A DNA stretch of 64,000 nucleotides from the NCBI RefSeq assembly GCF_020882245.1, contig NC_083600.1, positions 21,824,001-21,888,000 on the forward strand, read 5' to 3'. Below are positions 50,177 to 61,814 of this stretch, piece by piece. Position numbers and translations under genes: made by a program. Each line of letters begins with the position of its first letter. The first letter of the stretch is position 1. The stretch comes from Rhopalosiphum padi. Lineage: Eukaryota > Arthropoda > Insecta > Hemiptera > Aphididae. Below the pieces are notes generated by a model that saw only the letters and a list, made by a program, of their open reading frames with translations, did not search any database and was not told where the DNA came from.

Positions 50177-53100
50177 ATATCGCGAACTATAAGTTATTTG
50201 TACTCAGCGGGGCTACTTACATATACGTCGCAGCATAAGCGGTCGACTATATAATGGATTATTAAAAACCGGCTAGATAGCCCCATATTATGTTATATAT
50301 AGGCATAGGTATACTTTACCTATAATGTGCGTCTTTATATATTGTATATATATATATACGCGGGCTTTGCGTTGAATAAAATAACGTCTCCGAGGCAAAA
50401 TTACTTTGAATATATTATTAATTATTATAATATCGTAATAGCGTAGGTATATACGCCTAAACTCTTTAGATAAACCGAGTAAAGTTGCCCGTGTAAAAGC
50501 CCGTCGTTATGATATTATTATATATAGCTATATAGTATTATATCGTTATAGTATAAAGTCGCGCGCAACAACGCCTATATAAATAATATTATTACCATTA
50601 TATATTATATTTTCCAAACTTGTCTCGCGCTCGTCATTTAACGACATAATATTAATATAATAATATACAATCTCCATTCTCGGCCGTAGTAAACGTAATA
50701 CATTGTGCGTGAGCGTTCTGTGTTTTCGTTACGAACACCGAATCATTCAGCCCAACGGTTGTGCTCGACTCGCGAGCCTCGAAGACCATCATCAACGTGG
50801 TCTTAAACATACGTTTATTTTTCCGACAGTTATTCAATTTAATTATTTATTAAAATTTCAAACATATAGTTTTTGATAATAACACTGAAATAATTAAAAT
50901 AACAGACGAAAAAGAAAACGATACGAAAAAATGTATATTATTTATTTTTGGAGTCGAATAGTTACTTTTTACCACATATCTTAAGACGAATTTGGGCGAC
51001 ATTAGGTACAACAATAATAATAATATATGCATAATTGCTTGTACGGTATACCGCGAGTGGTTAAAAAACGTAATACATATAAACATTAAACACATTATTT
51101 TGCGCAAGATGACTTCACGTATTTGGACTAAATATTATACAAAAAATGGCAGTTGGTTATCATATTTTGTCTAGAGTTTTGGCACAACATACTTCAATTC
51201 ACGTACTTGGCTTCGGTTATAATTATCATGTATATATGTTCATGAAAAAAAAAATATGTATATATTTTGTTATTGTCGGTTTGTATTTTTATGTTGACGT
51301 CGAGACGCTGTTATATGTGTATCATAATGTATATATTATATTTTAATATTTTTGCGCGAACAGCTAACGAGACGTGTCCTCGATGGACTTGGGCCAATAT
51401 CGACGACTCGCATTTATGTATATGTGTATTTATATTTTTTTTTATGGCGTGTTATTATTTATTATTTATAAGCACACAAACTTTGAAGTTTACGGAGTCG
51501 AGGCTAGTTGAGTGGCAACAACTGGCACCCTAAAGGCGTATAAATAATAAATTAAATACCCATATCTGTTCAATATTCGGTGTGTTATTAATTATTGAAT
51601 ATTATACTTATAATATACAGGTTCTATTTTGCCTCAGAATATTATGTGGTTAGTGGCTAAAAAGTAAAAATATAATTTACGAAGAAAGTATGGACAAAAG
51701 TAACTTTCAAAATCGACGTTATAAAATAAAGTAAACATTTCATTTAAATAATAATATAATATAGAATGTATTATTACGTAATTACAGTAATATTAATAAT
51801 ATTTTATCGTCTTAAAATGTATATTACATTAATCGTATTCACCAAATCGCATTACCGTGATAGTATAAAATATGTTATTTGAGTGAAAATTTAAGAATTA
51901 TTTGTAAAATGCATTGCAAGAATTTGCAACACACACTTCCTCGTTCTTTCGACGAAGTCGGCTATCAAAATGTTTGAACCTAAATCTATACAGGTAGTTG
52001 ATATTGGCTATTTTACACTATCCGAACTCGGGTCGTTGGACAGATAAAAATACAATTTTCACGGTTATATTTTTTATAAGTCTCATAGCGGAAACTTATG
52101 ACCCGTGTTCGAAGTAACCAATCGACGACAATATATAGCAAAGCGAACGTAAATTTATTTATTGTCTGATGAATTGGTAATAACGGTACACACTGTCAAC
52201 CGAGTAACCTTTTTGTCGAGGGTGGTATCGTGAATGTCATATGAGTATACGTGTTGAGCAATTTTATTAAAATTATTTATATAGTAAATTACGGCGACAA
52301 TAATACGATTTCTCTATAATTTATAGGCTATTGAACCTAAAGAACACTTCACGAACCAAATCCGACTATTGAATAATATAAACCTACGCTCGTACTCGGT
52401 ATTCCTGTAAACCTAAGTAAATTCACCGACTGTGACGTAAACGACATAAACATAAACCATTACAGTTTACATTTTTTTGTAATATTTTTAACGGTTTACG
52501 CGTCAAAATAAGCACTGGCTGCGTTTTATAATATATACTTATGTTGTAACATATTATGAGGAGCGTCATTTCCGGGATGCAATAGTGTACATTTTCATTT
52601 TACGGATGTTTTCTCATAAATTATTATTATTTTTCACTAGATTTTTTTTTTTATTTACTGATTTATTATTAAAATCTATAGACAATTTTTTAGCACATTC
52701 TAACTAAGTATAGAACTATCTATACTAAGATTTGATGTTTAGAAATTTTTATTATAAAAATGATCATTTTTGGAATATAAATACATTACAAAACTTTTTT
52801 CAGATATAATATAACTATTAAACGTTGTCTATCTATTATATGGTATGCCATTAATAGCTTAATAACAAACAAAACAATATAAAAATATTTTTATGTTAAA
52901 TTAGACAAGATGCGACCTAATACATATATCTAGTACAATTTGGTGTAGATACATTGAAATAAATTGTTAATATATTTTACTTAATTTATAATTATAACTT
53001 GGTAGAAATGCGTAAATCATATACGATATAACGAGGCTTTTCCGGCGTACTTATACATAATATGTTAAGTGCCGAAGGATTGTTATCACAAATTTTGTAA

Positions 53101-54189
53101 AGTAATCACAAATAGTTATACAACTTCGTGATAATATTACACAGAATAAATGTAAGACGAGACATGCGACTGCGGTATGTATTAAATATATTATATTATG
53201 TAGGTTCAAAGTAAATTTGTAATCATTAAATATAAATTCTGTAACGATGGAACAAACAAATTACAATATAATTATTGAAAGTTATTATGTTTTAATTAAC
53301 TATATTAATATTAACTAATTAATTGAAGGAAAAATTAAAACATTTTTGGCATTATGGGATGTACCTACTTATTCGTTTTTATTTTTATTACAGAAACTAC
53401 ACGTGAATTTTAAAAATCATAGGTAAGACTTAAAAATTATTTTTAATATCAAATGGAATGAGATTTTCAAAATGTTTATTATTTAATAAAAACTAAATTT
53501 GTTTCTATTCAACTATTAGTTTATTATTATTAATTATAGGCAGTCCTCTATAATATTATTAAAATTAATCTTCAACAAAAATCAAATTATTGAAACGAAC
53601 AAACCAAAATAAACATAATATTTCACAGGATAAAACAGATTATAGAGTTTTTTTTAGATAAAATACTTTTAAAAATAATTAAATATTTCTAAAAGTCATA
53701 ATTAAAGTCAATTTTTTTTTATTAAAAATACTTTTAACACAATAGGTATTTATCTTAAATTAAAATAATTTATTTTAGTAAATGCTTATTCAGTTAAAAG
53801 TATGGCGGTTTTAAAGAAGTTTTTAAATGTTAAGAAATTTTGTTTTGTAAAAAAAGATAACAATAATTGCAAGTACAAAAATTAAATTTTGATGAATAAA
53901 AATACTCAAATACATATTGGTCCACTTGGGATGTTTTCATCCAGAAAAGCAAAAACTTAAAAAATAATAACAATTAAATAATATTAGGTATATTATATAC
54001 ATATTCATTATAATATATTGTTTTGTAATTGTTTCAAATTATGTAGAAATTAAATGTTCATAACATATATAATAATTTTCAAGATAAATTATAGCTCTTA
54101 CTAAAATCACCTACTAAGGGCCACCCAGTATATATTGTATATTATTATCATATTGTGATGTGTTCAAATTATTATTATTATAACGTAAT
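50177..54189. other. AT-rich intergenic region with small GC-rich islands
   Basis: No gene model is supported. Less AT-rich islands lie at about 50680-50830 and 51360-51530; each has short open frames without splice or family support. A possible short exon near 51970-52002 (ATG TTT GAA onward, before GTAGTT) has no partner. These may be regulatory DNA or untranslated exons. Confidence 0.4.
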
Positions 54190-54443
54190 ATCCGTCGGAT
54201 TTGTGTGCGCATACTATCACGACCGTGACGGTCGTAAAATAAATAATTATCGCGTTGTCTGCCAGCCAGACATCCAGTCGAGACTTACTGCATCATCACT
54301 CTCGTGAGTACGCACTATAATATTATCTATCTCGCTGCGTTTCTGTCCGCGGGCTCACCTCGTCCAAAGGTCAAAATCCAATTAAAACGCAATTAGAACG
54401 TCAAAACTAGTGTGCGCAACTTAATAATTATATTTGTTGGCAG
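54190..54443 (+). promoter_or_regulatory. Candidate promoter and untranslated first exon, plus strand
   Basis: A CpG-rich island in AT-rich DNA ends at TTGGCAG before GTAAGCT (54444), a near-consensus splice donor; a second donor, CTCTC before GTGAGTAC, lies near 54303. This is the arrangement expected of an untranslated first exon with alternative donors. The target could be the secreted-protein gene at 59.6 kb, with a 5-kb first intron, or a gene outside the window. Confidence 0.3.
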
Positions 54444-55047
54444 GTAAGCTCCGCCATCGACGACGACAACGAAGATGACGAAGATGACTACTGCGTAATA
54501 AGATAAAAAAAAAATATTAAAAACACTATAAAAATGTGGATGTTGGATTTTAAAAATTTCGCATTTTTTTAATATAACCGAACTCTCCAGAACTTAAGTT
54601 TGGTTGACGAATATTGACGAATTTTATTATTATTATAATAGTGGAAGGTCCATAACGGCAGCCACTGTTCACATATATCTGTTATTTGTTAACAATATTG
54701 TTTTCATCGTCGACGGTCTTAAGATTTAGTATTTACAGTATGTTAATTAGAGACAAACTACAATGTGAATTTTTATTTTAATCTGATAATATTAATGAAA
54801 TTTGATGACATGAACAGTTACTATAAGTAAAAAAAATAGTCATTAGCATATATCGATATTTTACATTGGCCAAAATTCCATACCAATATCGCTTAATATT
54901 TAATTATTATTGTATTGATACACAGAACACGGTTTTGTCATAGGCGTTATGTGTTAGATCCTGTTATAGGCTTCGTGGGTTGACATTTTTATCCGATGAA
55001 CGCACAACTTTGATTTGTGTATAAATTGAATTCGAACTATCGTCGAA

Positions 55048-55209
55048 ATGAATCCAGAGAACCCCGAGGGGACCAACAATGATGATACCGATAGAGATAA
55101 AATAAATCAAATCGAAAATAGATTCAGTTTTTATTATGTATATAGGAAATATGAAAGATTTTGTTTGACAATTTTTTTTAATGTCACATCTATATACGTT
55201 TTGAAATGA
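55048..55209 (+). CDS. Small open reading frame, possible first coding exon
   Basis: A 53-codon frame beginning MNPENPEGTNNDDTDRDKIN. The first half looks codon-like (polar, acidic, few AT-driven residues); the second half decays into AT-rich sequence. TATTAT before GTATAT near 55137 could be a donor, making the first 30 codons a coding exon of an unseen gene. No partner exon or family match. Confidence 0.17.
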   Translation: MNPENPEGTNNDDTDRDKINQIENRFSFYYVYRKYERFCLTIFFNVTSIYVLK

Positions 55210-56250
55210 TATCTGTTGACCATCACTACAATTACATTACCGCTTTGAGAGTCGAAGTCAAAATAAGGTTCAGCTGTTTAGGAATGAGATATTATAATAG
55301 TCAATATTACACTGTAATAGAACACGATTCAATGATCTTATAATAAGTACATGAATTAATAGTATTATACCATTGATATTTGATATTTTATTTTAATGAG
55401 TAATAGTGTAGTGAAATAATGATTTGTATAAACAAATATCTTTCATATAATAATTGTAAATCCAGTACATCCATCGTGTTTCACCCAAAATGTAGAATAA
55501 CATATTTACGAGTACGACCCATTACTTATGAGTCCTAAGTATTATGACTTTATGAGCTATCGAAAACTGAACTCGTGTCCGTCAAAGAGCAGTTAAATAA
55601 ATTCATTCGTGATATAAATTTATATAATACTCATTACTTAAATTATTGTTAAAAACCCGTACAAGACGGGACACCGTAAAACGGACACTCGACATTTATG
55701 TAGCTAAATTGCCTATACAAGACGCCGTAAGATCAACATTTTACCATTGCACAAAATGCCAGAAATTCGTCAATAAGGCATTGGTAGGTATTTATAATGT
55801 TTTTTAATACTACCAATAATTAATACCTAATACAGTGTGACTTACTGTACGTTATATAGGCGCTGTAACTGCGCCTGTTTGTACTACCCACATTATATTG
55901 CAATATAACGAAAACGAGTGTTTTATCTCCATCACTTCCACAAAATTCGAGTACCTCCAACTGTTATTTAAATTGTAAGCGGTCATATCGTATATTGTAA
56001 TTATTTTTTTTTTTACATCAATGGCAAGATTATCAATATTAGATCGTTGTATTATGACGATAATACTGTGTGCACTTAGGCAGTGCAACATGTTTATGTA
56101 TATTGTATAGGTATCGCAGTAACAGTAAAGGTGTGTATATAGTTATATTTTCTTTTCTTTTTCTTTCGTGGTTTTACGACACTTATAATGAACAACTTAT
56201 TAATGCAAGACACGTCGTCGCCCCACGATGTAAATGTGTAATAAATAATA

Positions 56251-56404
56251 ATTACTGCGTTTACACGATGACGTTAAAACGGTTCTAAATCCACACAGAA
56301 TTGTATTTTTACTGGTTAATAAAATAACTCAATCTATCCGGAAGAAAGCCAGTATCTGTGCATTTAAAATCGTTTTAACGCCTGCACCGTGTAAACGCAG
56401 TAAT
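56251..56404. mobile_element. Short terminal-inverted-repeat element at a TA site
   Basis: The left end ATTACTGCGTTTACACG, then TTAAAACG, is mirrored at the right by CGTTTTAAC, then CCGTGTAAACGCAGTAAT, over about 35-40 bases with few mismatches. TA is present on both sides, which would fit a Tc1/mariner-type insertion, but the repeat extends into AT-rich palindromic sequence so the edges may shift by a few bases. At 154 bp it has no coding capacity. Confidence 0.6.
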
Positions 56405-58759
56405 TATCTATACAGCTGCAGACGTCGGTCTAACCACCTGTATACAGAGCGATCCAAGTTCCGCTAACCCTTTATCCGTTTTAGTATATTATAACGCGAG
56501 TAAGCCCCCTCTTCTCTCAAAAACTGATCGGACACATGTCGCGCAAAAATATATTATACCATTTGAAAGATATTTCCCGAAAATCGAAAAATTCATGTCT
56601 ATATGAAGTTCATAGGTCCGATATTGTCAAATACGCACTTGAATAATTTAAACTCGTATAGTGATATTAAATATATTTCTTTTAAAAATTAAAACTATGT
56701 TTTTAACAAAACAGTTTAATAATAACGAGTCATTTGAAAATTTGCGGAAAAATAAAAATAGGTTTCCCGAGTAGAGACCGGGTTTCAACGTCTAATATGT
56801 TATGTTTCAACTATTCAAAATATTTAAAATTTTACTGAAGTTAATTTAGTAAGTTATACCCATGGCTTGCACGTAGAGTTACGATGGGATTTGGTGTTTT
56901 ATCAGCGTGCCCCACTACCCTTTTAATAGGTATTTTTTATTTTCTATGTATTCCACTATAGGCGGGAATATAGAATTACTCGTCATTGAAGGATTGGACT
57001 ATAATAATTAGGACAGCTATGTGCACACCCATACGGTTTATTAGAAAACTGTTATAATGCAATACAGATAAAGTATAATTACTATAAAAAATATATATAA
57101 AATAAATTGAATTTGTTTTAGTCTTGCTGTATTTTATGACAGTGATTTTTTTCTTCAGATTTCTATTATACTTTCTTTAAAGCCCATCGCCGTTACTGGT
57201 AGTTTTTAATTTTATATTTCAGGAAAAGGATAGTCATGAAAAGTTTGATATATATATACGTAGTTATATATTACACCGAACCGATAGTTTAATATTTATA
57301 TGCATTTAAAGTTTAAGGTATCAGCTGTTGTAGCCATTCCGCTCATCTTATCTGCGAACTTTAAATGCTTATAAATAATAAGGCATTGCCGAGGGTTTGA
57401 CGTTCGAAATTTGCGTATAAATATTTTCAGAAAAATTATTGCGATTTGGAAACGAAATATAAATCAGTGATGTAATAAAATGAGCAAAATACTAAAAATG
57501 CACTAAAGCAAAAACGTACAAATTCCAAAATACAAGCACTAAAACCGTTTGATTCTTTTACTTTAGAAAACAATATCTAATTGTTACGCTGTTTATACTT
57601 ACTTCGAATTACATAATCACGTATAAGCAGTCTAAAGACGCACGCACGCTTTAGATTTTCGGAGAATACTTAATTCGTAATGCAATGTACATTAACACGG
57701 CGGTACCTCAATTGGTATAATATATAGAATATAATTTAGGTTATGTTAGCGACAAGTTTTCGTCTCTTTTTCCGAACATTGATCGGGTCCAATCGATTTT
57801 ACCGAACTGCGGTTTTCGATCATTCAAAAAAAAAATAAAAATAAACTTAACTGGCAAACGACGTCCAAAGCTCCACCTATCCCGATCTGTTCTGAAAATA
57901 GATTGAAAAGTAACTGGGATCCCTGTGGCGTTTACCAAATCTTGGCTTGCAGAAGCAACGGCCGACCCGCCGAGTAGATAACATCACGCTATTAAATAAA
58001 TTATATTAAAAATCGATTAGACGCTAGTTTTTTTTCAATTAAATCGAGTGAGGTCATGTTTAAGGCGATATCGTGAGCAACCGACGTGTACTCCATAATA
58101 TACAAACACAAATTATATACAGAGTGATACGCCAAAGATTATCACATTCATTTTATCCGTTGAAAGTTAGTTTATTCAAATTACGATTTTTGGAATTTTC
58201 AATTATATTTACACAATATAATATTATCAGAAACATACATTGTTTATATCATCGAAGGAGTGCACTTTGGCGTTGTACACTTATTAAAAAAAAAAAAAAA
58301 AATAAATAATTAACACCCTTTTTTTATTGTAAGTTATTAGGCTAGATTTGTTCAGATGTTCATTCATCTAAATCAAAATACAAAATTTAGTTTCTGTATT
58401 ATTAGACTTTATGTATTAACGATAATAACCTTTAATAATGATTTTACCTCAAATATAAGTAATAATTTTTGTTATAAGATTATTTTTTAAATGATTTATA
58501 AATGGTTTATTGTTTATTATATTTTACATTCAAAATTAAATAGACTAATATATCTTAATATAATACACATCAGCAAATTATTTTAGAATATTGTCAAAAA
58601 TCAGAAATTTTTGATTTAATTGTTTAATTACAAATACATTTAATCAATAATAATAACCTAACCCTGGATAATAATGGATTATATTGTATAATATTATAAC
58701 TAATTAAAAATAAAAATAATATTGTAATTAAATACAAAACCACAGCTAAAAAAGAACTG
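56405..58759. other. AT-rich intergenic region
   Basis: No supported gene. A segment at about 57741-57938 has an open minus-strand frame and an acceptor-like CAATCTATTTTCAG; parts of it resemble the F-box gene flank (18892-19055), so it is more likely an old dispersed repeat. A T/A homopolymer lies near 58285-58301. Confidence 0.4.
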
Positions 58760-59017
58760 ATGCAATATCACAAAACTATTGTTGAAACTAAAATTGTTGT
58801 TTGTTTCAACGATCTCTGTGAGATCGTCAATCATTCAAACCTTGTTAAAATAACTGTGTATATATTATTTGCATTACCGGTGTTCTTCGGATTTGAGGTT
58901 ACCACTCGTGCATATCAAGCAACAAAAAAACATTTTAATGTACTATTGTGTCAATGATAATAATTTGAATATTGTTTTAATTCTCACGTGTTGAAATTTT
59001 CAAAACACATTATTATT

Positions 59018-59034
59018 CCTAACCTAACCTAACC
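59018..59034. repeat. Short telomere-type CCTAA tract
   Basis: Three perfect CCTAA units plus CC. The TTAGG unit is the usual insect telomere repeat. A tract this short is either an interstitial relic or chance. Confidence 0.6.
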
Positions 59035-59565
59035 AAAAATATATTTAATTTTATTGTATTATGCAAAAAAATTTTTTTTGTGTTATTATATTATATTTAT
59101 ATGTTTTTATTGCTAGTCGGTTTTAATATTACAATGGTGTGCAATTTTAATAATGTCACAATTATTACTTATTATACCATAATACCATTGTAATGTTTCA
59201 CATTTGTAATACAATGCAATGATAAACAGTATATTAATCGAGGCTATTATTTACAAGTACCTAATAATCTCCTTAATCAATATTTTGAATACATCAACAA
59301 TGTATTATTATTTATTTTACGTCGTAACTTTATTTTCATTTTCACTTAATAAAAATACCAAACTTATTACTTATTTTAGATGTAATATCAGTGAGAGACT
59401 AAAATGATTCTAATTAAAGTATATATTTTTGTTGGTTTTTTTTTCGTTTCAAAAGCACAAAATAATTTTATGCCTAACTTACCCTTGTTTTTTTTTAAAA
59501 ATTACATATTTTATTATTGATAATTTGTATTATACTATTATGATGCATAAATTGTTTAACTACAG

Positions 59566-61357
59566 GGACAATTTCGGTTATTAGTAAACGCAATTCGCCA
59601 ATGTGAGAACGCACAAAATCTACCAATTAAAATGAAATTATATTTAAATAAAAAGTCATCCACAATCACAGAATTCAAGGGTAATTTCACATTAGGAGTA
59701 CCTTTTGACGATTCATTAATACTAAGTAAAGTAAAAAATATATAAGTCTCTGGTTCGCAATAGAAGTGTTTTCCCTGTAATATATATAATATTAGAAGAT
59801 TTCTTACAAAATAATATGCTTTCTTTTATTTATATAATACATTCAATTTGTAATGATGAGCAGTTTAATTTTCATGTACTTATTAAAATTCAGCCTACCC
59901 GGTTATTATATTAGAAAAATAAAGAATAAATATTAATCAAAATAAATTAAAAATTTGTTTGAAATAGAAGCTATCATACATAGTCTCTTCTTTAAATCGT
60001 TTTTCGTACAGAACAAATGTATAATTTTAAATTGGTTCAATTACAAGTTACATTTTAAGAATAATATACCACAACGAGACCTTTCTTATTTTATATTTTC
60101 CATTATTTGTATCTAATATAATTGAAGTAATAAACATTTTACTTTTAAATGGAATTTAATAAAGCTTATTTAATTTAAATAAAAATATTTGATACAAATA
60201 ATAGTATAAATAATATTAATTTAAAAGAATATAAATAAACTCTTGAATTGTTGTATAAAGAGGTTACCACTTACTTCTGTTATGTAGACATTTCAATAAT
60301 ATAAAAATAATATGTATGTTAATAATGTTAAGATCAATATAGCAAACTGATGATGATTTAATTGAGCGGTGTGGGATGTCCAATCCTGACGAAAATCGGT
60401 CAGCACCAAAAGTTCATTTTTATAAGATATATTTCTATAGTGAAGTATTAAAGATACAGGATTGGAATAAATGTTTACGTCCTATACGTCTTAAATACAA
60501 TATACAATTTTAAGAATATATTCTTCTAATAAAATTCAGATATTTTCTTAATTTTTTTTGCTTTTATTTGAGGGGGAGATAATAATTAATATTATGCATA
60601 TTTTAAGATAATATAATTTTTTTATTGATATTTATTAGATAATTTTGACCCAAAGTACATAATATTATGTATAAATCATAAATTATAATAAAATTATATA
60701 AGCCATGAACATATAACTTAAAAAAATATTTTATAGGTAGTTAAATTTAAGTATTATTTTTTAATTATTTTCAATTTAACCTTAAACATGTTTTACTGAG
60801 TATTTATTATATTATTAGATATATTTTTATTGTTTGATACATAGTTGGATGGAAATGCAGCATCTTGGAGTTTAACTGGTGGCTGGAAACCAAATTCTAT
60901 TATTTATGTAACCAACAATGCCTGTTCTAAAACAAAATTCATCGCAGGAAATTCTTGGTTTACATTTATAAAAGCATTTAATATTCCATCTGGAAACTGT
61001 CCTATACCAATGGTAATATTTAATATTTACATTTTACAAATATGGTAAATCCTAATAATATCAATTAATAAAGTCAATTATAATTTAATATATTAAAATA
61101 CATATTCCTCGTATAATTGTAAAAAGAATTTGAATATAATATATTGTGTTGCTGAAATTTGTTTAATTATTAATAAATATTTACAGGGAAATTATTCATC
61201 ATCGGGATATGACTCAGTACTTATTGAAGACAATAACTTTCCAAAAGTGTACTTCTATGGAAAATATAAATCTGTTTTCAAGGTAAAAACCAAAGAAAAT
61301 AAGCTACTAGGCTGTTTGGCTTATGAAGTAGAAGCGGTAAGACCATGGGATACCTAA
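59566..61357 (+). CDS. Small secreted ML/GM2-activator-like protein (5' end not resolved)
   Basis: Exons: 59566-59730, 60845-61012, 61187-61357, joined in phase 0, giving 167 residues of mature protein. Motifs in order: QCENAQNLPIKMKLYLNKKS, GNFTLGVPFDDSLIL, GGWKPNSIIYV, ACSKTKF, GNCPIPMGNY, FPKVYFYGKYK and a C-terminal GCLAYEVEAVRPWDT. The CPIPxGxY block, the spaced cysteines and the YGKYK strand fit the ML/GM2-activator and DUF1091-like secreted lipid-binding proteins of insects; that family call is from memory. The missing first exon should carry a signal peptide. Candidates are 58760-58897 (in phase, hydrophobic VKITVYILFALPVFF, weak donor) and the ATG at 59404 (MILIKVYIFVGFFFVSKAQ, no good in-phase donor). 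AATAAA lies at 61487-61492, 130 bases past the stop. Confidence 0.65.
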
Positions 61358-61604
61358 AAATTAAAATTTAATATATTGTAGAAAGTACCTAAAATAGTCT
61401 GTAGTGCAATAGTGTACACTATTATATTATACATTGTGTAATGAAAGATTAATTACTATATTATGATTATTATCATATGATTTTGAAATAAATCGGTGTT
61501 TGGTGAAAAATATTTTATATTTTATATGTCCGTTTATATTATATACATCATTCCAATACAGCTATTATAAAAAACACTTAACATTCGTTTCAAACATAAA
61601 CCAA

Positions 61605-61814
61605 TCACAACATTTTAATAAAGTTTGAGTATAGACAATTATTAATTCTGATATAAAACAATAACATTATGTCGGACATCTGCAGCGAAAACAAATCGTT
61701 GAGTTCGTTGCACCAGATCAAACCGGCGTCTCCCTTATAAACGTCCACGAGGTCATAAAATATTATAGCGTCGACAATACGACAATAAACGTTGTATCGT
61801 ATTTCAATTTGCAA
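61605..61814 (-). other. Possible orphan coding exon
   Basis: The minus-strand frame includes AIIFYDLVDVYKGDAGLIW and CNELNDLFSLQMSDIM, encoded by distinctly less AT-rich DNA than the surroundings, as in real exons of this window. The tail before the stop at 61605 is AT-rich. No clear acceptor or partner exon was found, so it could be a terminal exon of a minus-strand gene extending right or a pseudogene piece. Family not recognised. Confidence 0.25.

Noticed and set aside
54444..54505. Open acidic frame after TTGGCAG (IDDDNEDDEDDYCVIR)
   Set aside because: The G directly after CAG begins GTAAGCT, a strong donor, so the site reads better as an exon end than as an acceptor followed by a terminal exon.
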